A DNA stretch of 13,220 nucleotides, taken from positions 1 to 13,220 of the forward strand of contig PUNP01000893.1 of the NCBI GenBank assembly GCA_003551785.1, in the 5' to 3' direction. The notes below the pieces were generated by a model. That model made no database searches, was not told the DNA's origin, and saw nothing but the letters and a program-made list of their open reading frames with translations. This document shows positions 7,608 through 13,162 of the stretch, in pieces; position 1 is the stretch's first letter; each line of letters starts with the position of its first letter. The translations under genes were made by a program, and so were the position numbers. Origin of the DNA: Candidatus Brocadiaceae bacterium (GTDB taxonomy: Bacteria > Planctomycetota > Brocadiia > SM23-32).

Positions 7608-8408
7608 TTATCCCTGAAGCAGTCCCTGTCGGTCGGCCTGGATATAGTTCATGCAATAGTCATCTTTGCCGGATAGCGCTTCGGAGGCAAAAACTGTCGC
7701 CATCATATCCCGCTCGGTCGGGTCCAAAATCGCCGAGTCCAAGCCCGCATTAATGAGATAGGCCAGGAAAATACGGTTAAGTATGCTGCGGTAGGGCATC
7801 CCGAAACCAACATTGGACAGACCGGCGGTAAAGTGGACACCCGGGTATTTTTCATTTATTTGACTGACTGACTCCAGAACCCGGGAGATATCGTCCGGCG
7901 TCGTGCTTAAAGGCTGGATGCACGGGTCAAGATAGAGTTTATCGACAGGAATTCCTTTACTATCGGCTTGTGATATAATATTATCGGCCACTTCCAGTCT
8001 GTCCTCAACGCATTGCGGCAGTCCCCGCTCGTCCATAAGCAATCCGACAAGCTCCGCCTTGCTGTCGGCGGCAATGGGGAGAATAGTATCCAACCGCTCC
8101 TGTTCACCATTAACGCTGTTCAGCATAACTCTATCGTTCTCAACAAGTTTCAATGCTGTCTGGAACCCCTCGGGGCTGGCGCAATCCAGACAGAGCGGCA
8201 GGTCGGTATTTTTCTGCACGACCTGCACAGCCCAGCTCAGGTTTTCAATCTCTTCATCCGGATTGCTTCCGGCATTGACATCAATAAAATCTGCCCCCGC
8301 TTCCGTCTGCTTTGTAGTTTCACCGGCAATAAAATCTTCGTTTCGTTCTTTTAAAGCTTTAGCGATGCTTTTTCTGGTCGCATTAATCCGTTCAGCAATG
8401 ACTATCAT
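7608..8408 (-). CDS. acsE: Methyltetrahydrofolate:corrinoid protein methyltransferase (AcsE/MeTr-like)
   Basis: A 266-residue pterin-binding TIM barrel of the DHPS/MeTr family, the same length as AcsE of acetogens (~262). Landmarks in order: IAERINATRKSI (strand 1), DFIDVNAGSNPDEE, LPLCLDCAS, VMLNSVNGE, VGLLMDERGLP, LYLDPCIQPLST, GLSNVGFGMP and ILNRIFLAYLI. The conserved Asp and Asn residues of the pterin pocket (DVNAG, CLD, NS, GLSN) are present. Family members move the methyl group between methyl-H4folate and a corrinoid protein, either in the Wood-Ljungdahl pathway or in methylamine/betaine/methoxyl demethylation systems. No corrinoid protein, MetF or CO dehydrogenase gene is in the window, so the partner is unknown. 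It starts a two-gene unit with Fd-etfA. Start: ATG at 8408 with AGGAG 7 nt upstream. The gene name is used for family membership, not for proven acetogenesis. Confidence 0.9.
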   Translation of the reverse strand: MIVIAERINATRKSIAKALKERNEDFIAGETTKQTEAGADFIDVNAGSNPDEEIENLSWAVQVVQKNTDLPLCLDCASPEGFQTALKLVENDRVMLNSVNGEQERLDTILPIAADSKAELVGLLMDERGLPQCVEDRLEVADNIISQADSKGIPVDKLYLDPCIQPLSTTPDDISRVLESVSQINEKYPGVHFTAGLSNVGFGMPYRSILNRIFLAYLINAGLDSAILDPTERDMMATVFASEALSGKDDYCMNYIQADRQGLLQG

Positions 8409-8415
8409 CTGAAAT

Positions 8416-8420
8416 CTCCT
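8416..8420 (-). promoter_or_regulatory. Ribosome binding site of acsE
   Basis: The minus strand reads AGGAG with 7 nt to the ATG at 8408. It is the clearest Shine-Dalgarno site among the minus-strand genes and fixes the start of the methyltransferase. Confidence 0.7.
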
Positions 8421-8515
8421 GGAATCAAATTGTTAGCAAAAAATGGATAAGACTCTCTAAACAAACCATGCTGGCTGCCATCCGCCCCATGCGGGCAGTA
8501 TGAAGATGCCTGGGT

Positions 8516-8528
8516 GTTTACTGTAAAC
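8516..8528. promoter_or_regulatory. Operator-like palindrome
   Basis: GTTTAC-T-GTAAAC is a perfect 6+1+6 palindrome, 108 bp from the acsE start and 246 bp from the AAA-ATPase start. Its position between divergent genes and its dyad symmetry suit a dimeric regulator, but I recognise no specific family site. Confidence 0.35.
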
Positions 8529-8738
8529 CTTCGTCAATCTTACCTAAATTTACATGATTTCCCTTCGTGATGCAAGCGAACGGGGGGAATTCAGTCATAT
8601 CCCATGTTTGGAGTAGAAGACAATGCAGAGTTTCAGCTTGCCTTTTTCGAAAAAAGCTTCGCAAAAACTTTCATTCCGAAACCCATTTGATCATAGAATA
8701 TCTGCAAATTTCAAGGACCGCCCAAAATATCGACAAGT

Positions 8739-8767
8739 TTGATTTTCGGCCGGAATAACATTACAAT
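8739..8767 (+). promoter_or_regulatory. Sigma-70-like promoter of the AAA-ATPase gene, predicted leaderless
   Basis: TTGATT (8739-8744) and TACAAT (8762-8767) are separated by exactly 17 nt and match the -35 and -10 consensus at 4/6 and 5/6 positions. Only 6 nt lie between the -10 box and the ATG at 8774, which puts the expected transcription start on the start codon itself or on the second ATG at 8777. This agrees with the absence of any Shine-Dalgarno site upstream. Confidence 0.6.
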
Positions 8768-8773
8768 ATCCGT

Positions 8774-10318
8774 ATGATGAAACGCTTATCCACCAGCATA
8801 TATACTTTTGCCGATTTGATTAACGGCGGCTATACCTATGTTGATAAGACGGCCGGGATATACCACCTTATTGAAGAGCCAAAAGCCCAGTATTTCCTCT
8901 CGCGCCCGCGCCGCTTCGGTAAATCACTGCTTGTCAGCACGCTTAAAGCCATATTCCAGGGCTGGCGCGAAACGTTTGAGGGGCTGGCTATTGACAACAC
9001 GGATTATGACTGGAAGCCGTATCCGGTGATCCAGCTCGATATGGGGTCCGTATTGTCACAAACAGTCGATAAACTCGAGGCCGGCCTGCTCAGAAATGTC
9101 CGCATCTGCGCCAGAGAATTGGGAATTAACCTGTCATCGGATAACTGCTACAACGCTTTTGAAGACCTCATCATTGAACTTTCCGCACAGCAACCGGTCG
9201 TCATCCTGATCGACGAGTATGACAAGCCGCTTTTAGGGCATATCGGACGCGCCTCGGCACTCGATGTGCAGCAGGTGCTCAAGCAGTTCTACTCGGTCAT
9301 CAAGACCACCGAACCCCACCAGCGCTTCGTGCTGCTGACCGGCGTCAGTAAATTCTCGAAAGTCTCGGTCTTCTCCGACCTGAACAACCTGACCGACCTG
9401 ACCATGAGCGCGCGCTCGGCCACGCTGCTGGGCTATACGCAGCAGGAACTGGAAAGCAATTTCGGTGAGTACATCCAGTGCCTGGCCGATCAACAGGGCA
9501 TGTCCGTCGCACAGACTCTCGATACGCTCAGGGATTGGTATAACGGTTACCGTTTCGAAGAGAATGCCGAAACCGTCTATAACCCCGTTTCGGTGATGAA
9601 ATGCTTTCAGGAATTAAAATTCCAGAATTTTTGGTTTGAGACCGGCACGCCGAGCTTCCTGCTGGAACTGTTGAAAAAGAACCCCATCGACCTGGGCAAT
9701 ATGGAGGCATCGGAAACGTCTTTTTCGACCTACGAACCGGCCGAGCTGCGACCGCTGCCGCTGCTTGTCCAGACCGGCTATCTGACGATAAAGAATGTGC
9801 GGATGCTGGGGCGCAGCCGCCAGTATACGCTCGGATACCCCAACTTCGAGATTGAATCGTCTTTCAGCGAGTGGATAGCCCGGTATTTTACCGGGCTGCA
9901 ATCACCGGAATTCGACAGCACGCTGACCCGCATTTATGACGCCCTGCAGCAGTCGCGCGTGGAGGATATGCTGGAGAACATGAAAACTTTCTTCTCCAGC
10001 GTGCCGAACACGATAACGATCGAGAACGAGAAGTATTATCAGACGATATTTTTCACGGTTTTGAAAGTTATCGGCACGATGGTGGATGCGGAGGTAAACA
10101 CAAATATCGGCCGCATCGATGCGGTGGTGAAGACCGATAGCGACATCTGCATATTCGAGTTCAAACTCCGGGGCACGGCAGAGGAGGCGCTGGCGCAGAT
10201 GCGCGAGAAAGAATATGCCGCGCCCTACCGCGACGACCCGCGCACAGTCAGGCTTATCGGTGTGGAGTTTGACAGGGAAAAGCGGAATATTGGCCGGTGG
10301 ATTGTAGAACAGGGCTGA
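8774..10318 (+). CDS. AAA-ATPase-like protein with C-terminal PD-(D/E)XK nuclease fold (DUF1703 type)
   Basis: The 514-residue product has the family's start, TFADLINGGYTYVDKT, then a Walker A variant RPRRFGKS (44-51), Walker B VVILIDEYDKPLL (~142-154), and the LTGVSKFSKVSVFSDLNNL segment typical of AAA-ATPase_like (Pfam PF09820). The C-terminus (~445-465) carries GRIDAVV and ICIFEFKL, the D...ExK core of a PD-(D/E)XK nuclease fold (PDDEXK_9, PF08011). Such proteins are multi-copy in Bacteroidota and PVC genomes; their role is unknown, with defence or mobile-element functions suggested for relatives. The length is full for the family. Two ATGs (8774, 8777) are possible starts. The gene stands alone, faces away from acsE-etfA, and is followed by repeat-rich DNA, which suits lateral acquisition, though that is inference. 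Its codons look richer in G and C at third positions than the neighbouring sulfatase. Confidence 0.9.
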   Translation: MMKRLSTSIYTFADLINGGYTYVDKTAGIYHLIEEPKAQYFLSRPRRFGKSLLVSTLKAIFQGWRETFEGLAIDNTDYDWKPYPVIQLDMGSVLSQTVDKLEAGLLRNVRICARELGINLSSDNCYNAFEDLIIELSAQQPVVILIDEYDKPLLGHIGRASALDVQQVLKQFYSVIKTTEPHQRFVLLTGVSKFSKVSVFSDLNNLTDLTMSARSATLLGYTQQELESNFGEYIQCLADQQGMSVAQTLDTLRDWYNGYRFEENAETVYNPVSVMKCFQELKFQNFWFETGTPSFLLELLKKNPIDLGNMEASETSFSTYEPAELRPLPLLVQTGYLTIKNVRMLGRSRQYTLGYPNFEIESSFSEWIARYFTGLQSPEFDSTLTRIYDALQQSRVEDMLENMKTFFSSVPNTITIENEKYYQTIFFTVLKVIGTMVDAEVNTNIGRIDAVVKTDSDICIFEFKLRGTAEEALAQMREKEYAAPYRDDPRTVRLIGVEFDREKRNIGRWIVEQG

Positions 10319-10336
10319 GAGCGGCAACCACTATTG

Positions 10337-10381
10337 CTTAGTTGCACAACTAAGGATAATCTTTGGTTATTTGTTTTTTTT
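10337..10381 (+). terminator. Possible terminator of the AAA-ATPase gene
   Basis: CTTAGTT (10337-10343), loop GCAC, AACTAAG (10348-10354) form a perfect 7-bp stem starting 18 nt after the stop codon. A run of eight T follows at 10374-10381, but 19 nt beyond the stem rather than directly behind it, and the stem is AT-rich. Efficiency is doubtful. Confidence 0.35.
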
Positions 10382-10502
10382 ACAGCGGAGAGCGCAAAGA
10401 ACGCGGAGAACGGCTCATTTTAGGATTACTACCTTCTTAAAAATAATCTTTCGTCTTTCTTTACGTCCTGAGCGTGCTCCGCGGTTATTGCGTTTTTTTT
10501 AC
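10356..10502. repeat. Repeat block with GCGGAG-type inverted arms and T8 direct repeats
   Basis: GGTTATTTG+T8+AC (10365-10383) recurs as GGTTATTGCG+T8+AC (10483-10502), and ATAATCTTT occurs at 10356-10364 and 10443-10451. Between them the arm 10382-10408 (ACAGCGGAGAGCGC...) is related to the reverse complement of 10459-10485 at 18 of 27 positions, giving an imperfect large palindrome. Purine-rich GCGGAGAACGCGGAGA-like DNA is, from memory, a common intergenic repeat in environmental genomes. No protein is encoded. Confidence 0.45.
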
Positions 10503-10530
10503 CTCAGATATCCCGGAGGACTGCTTCTTA

Positions 10531-10553
10531 TAGGCCCTTAGCTTAGGCCCTTA
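10531..10553. repeat. Two tandem copies of TAGGCCCTTA
   Basis: TAGGCCCTTA occurs at 10531-10540 and 10544-10553, a 13-bp period. Two copies only; its role is not evident. Confidence 0.5.
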
Positions 10554-10560
10554 AAATTCT

Positions 10561-10586
10561 TACATCGACAATTTTTTGTCGATGTA
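10561..10586. other. Perfect 11-bp hairpin with TTTT loop
   Basis: TACATCGACAA (10561-10571), loop TTTT, TTGTCGATGTA (10576-10586) is the longest perfect tight hairpin in the window. Neither strand has a T-run directly after it, and no gene ends next to it, so it is more likely a repeat unit or a protein/RNA recognition structure than a terminator. Confidence 0.55.
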
Positions 10587-10610
10587 CGAAAAAATTAACG
10601 AAAACGACAA

Positions 10611-10740
10611 ATATCCAATGATGTGGCGTCCCTACAGGACGCAGTTTGTTGGGTTGCATTCGCGTTCCCGGGGTTCACACCCTGGGCTGGTATTTGGCGC
10701 TCAGACCCAGATTACCCACCCCATCAGTGGAAACCTCCTC
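10611..10740. repeat. Interspersed palindromic repeat region (GCGTCC/GGACGC and CCCGGGG/CCCTGGG hairpins)
   Basis: GCGTCC (10626-10631), loop CTACA, GGACGC (10637-10642) is a perfect hairpin. It is followed after ~25 nt by CCCGGGGT...ACCCTGGG (about 10668-10688), a second stem with one G-T pair. Short frames across it give low-complexity, unrecognisable peptides. The layout resembles interspersed repeats of PVC genomes (from memory). A 10-bp piece, ATATCCAATG, just before it (10611-10620) recurs at 13147-13156 in the window's right-end repeat. Confidence 0.4.
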
Positions 10741-10815
10741 CGATTCCGAACGCTGTTTGAGCACATAAGGCAAATTGACCGAAAGCTGCAACCAATCACT
10801 GACTCCATACGATAA

Positions 10816-10839
10816 CGCCGTCTGCGCCAGATGACGGCG
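10816..10839. other. 7-bp hairpin downstream of the CFI-box remnant
   Basis: CGCCGTC (10816-10822) pairs with GACGGCG (10833-10839) around a 10-nt loop that can pair internally. It begins 3 nt past the stop of the CFI-box-CTERM remnant on the minus strand, where a terminator would lie; no T-run follows. Confidence 0.35.
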
Positions 10840-10841
10840 AC

Positions 10842-11015
10842 TCAGCAGGTCAGCGACAGCGCAGCCAGGGCAACAGGCGCCAGCCCGGCAGCGACAGCCA
10901 GACGCAGAACCGGACGTTCGGCTATGACCTCAGCGGCGGCGGGGCTGCGTTTATAGTAGATATCGACAAACCTGCGCCCCGGACGATTGTTCAGCCGATA
11001 CACAAAAAACTTACA
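10842..11015 (-). pseudogene. C-terminal remnant of a CFI-box-CTERM domain protein
   Basis: The minus-strand frame ending at TGA 10842-10844 encodes a stretch beginning near 11009 with YRLNNRPGRRFVDIYYKRSP, followed by AAAEVIAERPVLRLAVAAGL and APVALAALSLTC. This fits the tail of the CFI-box-CTERM domain: an Arg-rich part (RDRYLLTNRPGRAF type), the YYKYSPP-like motif, I(A)EHPALR, and a terminal hydrophobic helix. The defining CFIATAAYGS box that should lie ~15-20 residues upstream is absent in this frame, and I did not find it in the other two frames. The preceding frame up to 11141 has only a TTG or an internal ATG, no Shine-Dalgarno site and no recognisable domain. I therefore read it as a decayed gene end, perhaps left when repeats inserted. 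It could be a very short divergent membrane protein instead. Confidence 0.55.
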
Positions 11016-11190
11016 GCGCAAATTCCTCTCGGGATACGGTTTCATTGAAATAAATGGGGTTAAGGAGTAAAATAATAGTAAGTCCTCAGCAAACCACGCA
11101 GGGGCTCGGCCGAAAACCCGGCTCATATTAAACGCTTTCAAGCGTCCCGGGGAGAGCGTTGTAATTTGCGGATTCCGGAGCCCTTGAAAG

Positions 11191-11225
11191 GACTCACTAC
11201 GAACCTGTTATTGCCTTTTCGGCCA
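11191..11225. repeat. Partial copy of the right end of the 127-bp palindromic element
   Basis: CTCACTA...CCTTTTCGGCCA occurs here (CCTTTTCGGCCA at 11214-11225) and at 4640-4673 in the same order and nearly the same spacing. The internal hairpins and left arm of the full element are not recognisable, so this is a remnant or a diverged relative. It lies upstream of ybeY. Confidence 0.4.
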
Positions 11226-11323
11226 CTCCTTCGGTGGTTCTTTCCACTTGCAGCACGACCACCGTGCCCTGTGCCGGTGGAGATGAAATAACGGTGTTCT
11301 CTGAATATGTACTCAATAATGAC

Positions 11324-11800
11324 ATGGAAACTGATTCAAATATTTACATAGGAATTAACGACAGCCAAAGTGAAATCGAGATTGACGGCCACCGACTTCA
11401 AGAGATAATCATCGACATTTTACGCCGCAGCGGCTTTAATAAAGGCGAAATAAGTGTGGCTATCGTCGATGATAACGGTATCATCAATGTTAACTCAAAG
11501 TTCCTTGAAAGTGACGATGTCACTGATGTCATCGCTTTTACGTATGATAAAAGGCCGGAGTTGGGCTTATTAGATGGGGAGATAGTTATCAATGCCGGGG
11601 AAGCCCTGCGGCGTTCGAAGGAACTGGATCACGGACCTTTTGAAGAGTTGTTATTATATGCGGTCCACGGGATATTGCATCTTTTGGGCCGGGAGGATAC
11701 GACCCCGCTGGAGCGGAATAAGATGAACCGCGAAGCGGTGGATTTGCTGGATGCAGCAAACGTTCAAGTAGATGATTCAACTTTAATTACAGGGGGCTAA
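11324..11800 (+). CDS. ybeY: Endoribonuclease YbeY with an altered metal-binding motif
   Basis: YbeY is a single-strand-specific metallo-endoribonuclease used in 16S rRNA 3' maturation and ribosome quality control. The product, 158 residues from ATG 11324, has the family's order: VAIVDDNGIINVNSKFL, DDVTDVIAFTYD (the T/TDVLSFP strand) and LLDGEIVINAG (GDI-like). The metal motif is HGILHLLGRED: H115 and H119 are kept, but the third ligand of H-x3-H-x5-H is D125 instead of His, and the usual GYD reads GRE. Asp at this place is found in some family members to my memory, so loss of function is not implied. The frame is open up to GTG 11234, but those 30 extra residues look unrelated; GTG 11294, with GGAG 11 nt before it, is an alternative start. 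corC follows 3 nt after the stop, the classical ybeY-ybeX order. Confidence 0.92.
   Translation: METDSNIYIGINDSQSEIEIDGHRLQEIIIDILRRSGFNKGEISVAIVDDNGIINVNSKFLESDDVTDVIAFTYDKRPELGLLDGEIVINAGEALRRSKELDHGPFEELLLYAVHGILHLLGREDTTPLERNKMNREAVDLLDAANVQVDDSTLITGG
11791..11796 (+). promoter_or_regulatory. Ribosome binding site of corC, within the end of ybeY
   Basis: AGGGGG lies 7 nt before the TTG at 11804, overlapping the last codons of ybeY. It supports the unusual TTG start and translational coupling of the two genes. Confidence 0.65.
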
Positions 11801-11803
11801 GGT

Positions 11804-13060
11804 TTGCTGTCCGGCATAGGTTTAGCAATCAAATGGTGTCTGATCTGCATTACGGCTATGGCGGAGACGGCACTCAATTTCGCCTCGCAGATCAAGCTGA
11901 AAGAGGCTTTCAAGGATACACGAAAGCGTGAAAGGTATTTGAGATACTATGAGAGGGTCCCCTCAGCTCGCCCGTTCTGCATCGGTCTGCGCGTGATCGG
12001 AATTTCCGTACTATTCCTGTTTTTCGTTTTCCAGGCTTCCTCTCTTGACAATCAATTGCTGCTTTATTGGCTGGCGCCTGCCATTGCGGCTATTGCAGCC
12101 GAACTGGCCGGCCGTTCGGTAGGTAAACGATATTCTACACATGTACTGCTGATTTTACTTCCGGCTTTACAAATACCTGGATTGATAGCAAAACGCTCCG
12201 TTTCACATGATCAACGCTCAGATGCCTCGGGAGCAGACAAAAATATCGTACCGGACGAGCAGATAGTGGATGCTGCAATTGAGGAAATCAGGGTGGCCAT
12301 CCAGGATGCCGCCAGCGAGGGTGCCATTCATCATGATGAACGTGATATGATTGAGGGCGTGCTGGAATTTGAAGACGTGGAAGTGCATGAAATAATGACG
12401 CCCAGAACGGAAATGGAATGTATCGATATTAATGATAAACAGGAAAATATCCGCGCGCATCTGGCGGACTTTCATCACACACGCATCCCGATTTATGAAG
12501 AAGTCAGAGATAAGGTCATCGGCGTGCTGCATGTTAAAGACCTGGTGTCAAAACTCATGAAGGAATCTCGAAATGAAGTCCCCGGCTTAAAAGAGATCAT
12601 GCAGCCCCCCTTCTTCGTACCTGAAACCAAACGTGCCATGAGCCTGCTGCACGACTTCAAACAGCGCCACCTCCAAATCGCCATCATACTGGATGAATAT
12701 GGCGGAGTTACCGGTATGGTGACTATGGAAGATATTATGGAACAGATCGTCGGTGAACTGGAAGAAGGTTTCGAGGCGGAAAGGATTGAGGACCGTATCC
12801 GTATGCTGGGAGGAGGAGCACTGGATGTAGACGCCCGCCTGCATGTGGACGAAATTAATGAATTACTCCACGCCGACCTGCCGGAAGATGAAGATTATGA
12901 AACGATTGGCGGATTCCTCTTGTCTCAATTTGCAACGGTTCCCGAAGCAGGGAAGAAACTGGAATACAGCAACCTCGCTTTTGAAGTACTGCACAGCAAT
13001 GAGAGAAGGGTGCATCGGGTTCTCATTAAGAAAAATGACAAAAGTCAATCCGGAGATTAA
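11804..13060 (+). CDS. corC: CorC/HlyC-family membrane protein with CBS pair
   Basis: A 418-residue protein with four hydrophobic segments in the first ~135 residues (roughly 3-25, 58-80, 86-106, 112-128), then a Bateman module of two CBS domains: first from IMTPRTEMECID to VIGVLHVKDLV, second from IMQPPFFVPETKRAMSLL to LDEYGGVTGMVTMEDIMEQI, and a C-terminal CorC_HlyC domain (~335-410; LDVDARLHVDEINELL, IGGFLLSQF). The LDEYGG-G-VTxEDI signature is strict for this family. Relatives are linked to Mg2+/Co2+ efflux and adenine nucleotide binding. The membrane part is poorly conserved relative to the usual DUF21/CNNM domain, with few of its polar motif residues evident. Start: TTG with AGGGGG 7 nt upstream; the frame has no better start. 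It is in an operon with ybeY, separated by 3 nt. Hairpins lie directly after its stop. Confidence 0.92.
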   Translation: MLSGIGLAIKWCLICITAMAETALNFASQIKLKEAFKDTRKRERYLRYYERVPSARPFCIGLRVIGISVLFLFFVFQASSLDNQLLLYWLAPAIAAIAAELAGRSVGKRYSTHVLLILLPALQIPGLIAKRSVSHDQRSDASGADKNIVPDEQIVDAAIEEIRVAIQDAASEGAIHHDERDMIEGVLEFEDVEVHEIMTPRTEMECIDINDKQENIRAHLADFHHTRIPIYEEVRDKVIGVLHVKDLVSKLMKESRNEVPGLKEIMQPPFFVPETKRAMSLLHDFKQRHLQIAIILDEYGGVTGMVTMEDIMEQIVGELEEGFEAERIEDRIRMLGGGALDVDARLHVDEINELLHADLPEDEDYETIGGFLLSQFATVPEAGKKLEYSNLAFEVLHSNERRVHRVLIKKNDKSQSGD

Positions 13061-13095
13061 AATGCAGCGCATTTTCAGAGACTGTGCTCTGAAAA
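13059..13095 (+). terminator. Two overlapping hairpins directly after corC
   Basis: AAAATGC (13059-13065), loop AGC, GCATTTT (13069-13075) is a perfect 7-bp hairpin starting in the stop codon. TTTTCAGAG (13072-13080), loop ACTGTG, CTCTGAAAA (13087-13095) is a perfect 9-bp hairpin. They share 13072-13075 and cannot both form fully. No T-run follows the second stem, so a Rho-independent terminator is only weakly supported; 3'-end protection is as likely. Confidence 0.4.
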
Positions 13096-13121
13096 ATGGG
13101 GCGTCTGACGGCGCAGTGCGG

Positions 13122-13162
13122 ATCAATATCCAATATCCAATTATCAATATCCAATGTCCAAG
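13122..13162. repeat. ATCAATATCCAAT short-repeat tract
   Basis: ATCAATATCCAAT occurs at 13122-13134 and 13143-13155, with related ATCCAAT and GTCCAAG pieces between and after, making a degenerate tandem tract. It is non-coding in all frames as far as I can tell. Similar AATATCCAAT tracts are, from memory, scattered between genes in PVC genomes. A 10-bp fragment recurs at 10611-10620. Confidence 0.55.

Larger units (their letters stand above)
8409..8773. other. Divergent intergenic region between acsE and the AAA-ATPase gene
   Basis: This 365-bp gap separates two genes transcribed away from each other. It contains the acsE ribosome binding site, a 13-bp palindrome (8516-8528), a palindromic run TTTTTCGAAAAA (8643-8654) and the AAA-ATPase promoter (8739-8767). 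A short plus-strand frame, ATG 8604 to TGA 8690 (28 codons), has no recognisable features and no Shine-Dalgarno site; I do not call it a gene. Confidence 0.6.
10319..11323. other. About 1 kb of non-coding, repeat-rich DNA
   Basis: Between the AAA-ATPase gene and ybeY no intact gene is supported. The stretch holds the repeats, hairpins and CFI-box-CTERM remnant listed separately. Further small dyads are AACGCT/AGCGTT (11131-11136 with 11155-11160) and CCACCG/CGGTGG (11259-11264 with 11275-11280) in the leader of ybeY. phoH-like or HD-domain genes that often precede ybeY are missing. Confidence 0.6.

Noticed and set aside
8567..8758. Plus-strand 63-codon frame before the AAA-ATPase gene
   Set aside because: No ribosome binding site or motif; it overlaps the promoter of the next gene.
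9233..10327. Several minus-strand frames opposite the AAA-ATPase gene
   Set aside because: They mirror a GC-rich coding sequence with Walker and PD-(D/E)XK motifs on the plus strand; no independent support.
10337..10502. Insertion sequence with T8 direct repeats
   Set aside because: Too short for a transposase and the direct repeats are low-complexity; described as a repeat block only.
10561..10586. Rho-independent terminator
   Set aside because: Strong stem, but no T-run after it on either strand and no gene ends nearby.
10665..10690. GGGGTTCACACCC resembling a tRNA T-arm
   Set aside because: No acceptor, D or anticodon arms around it; it belongs to the CCCGGGG/CCCTGGG hairpin.
10576..10815. 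Plus-strand 79-codon open frame
   Set aside because: It is made of repeat DNA (hairpin arm, GCGTCC and CCCGGGG palindromes); the peptide is unrecognisable and the start lies inside a hairpin.
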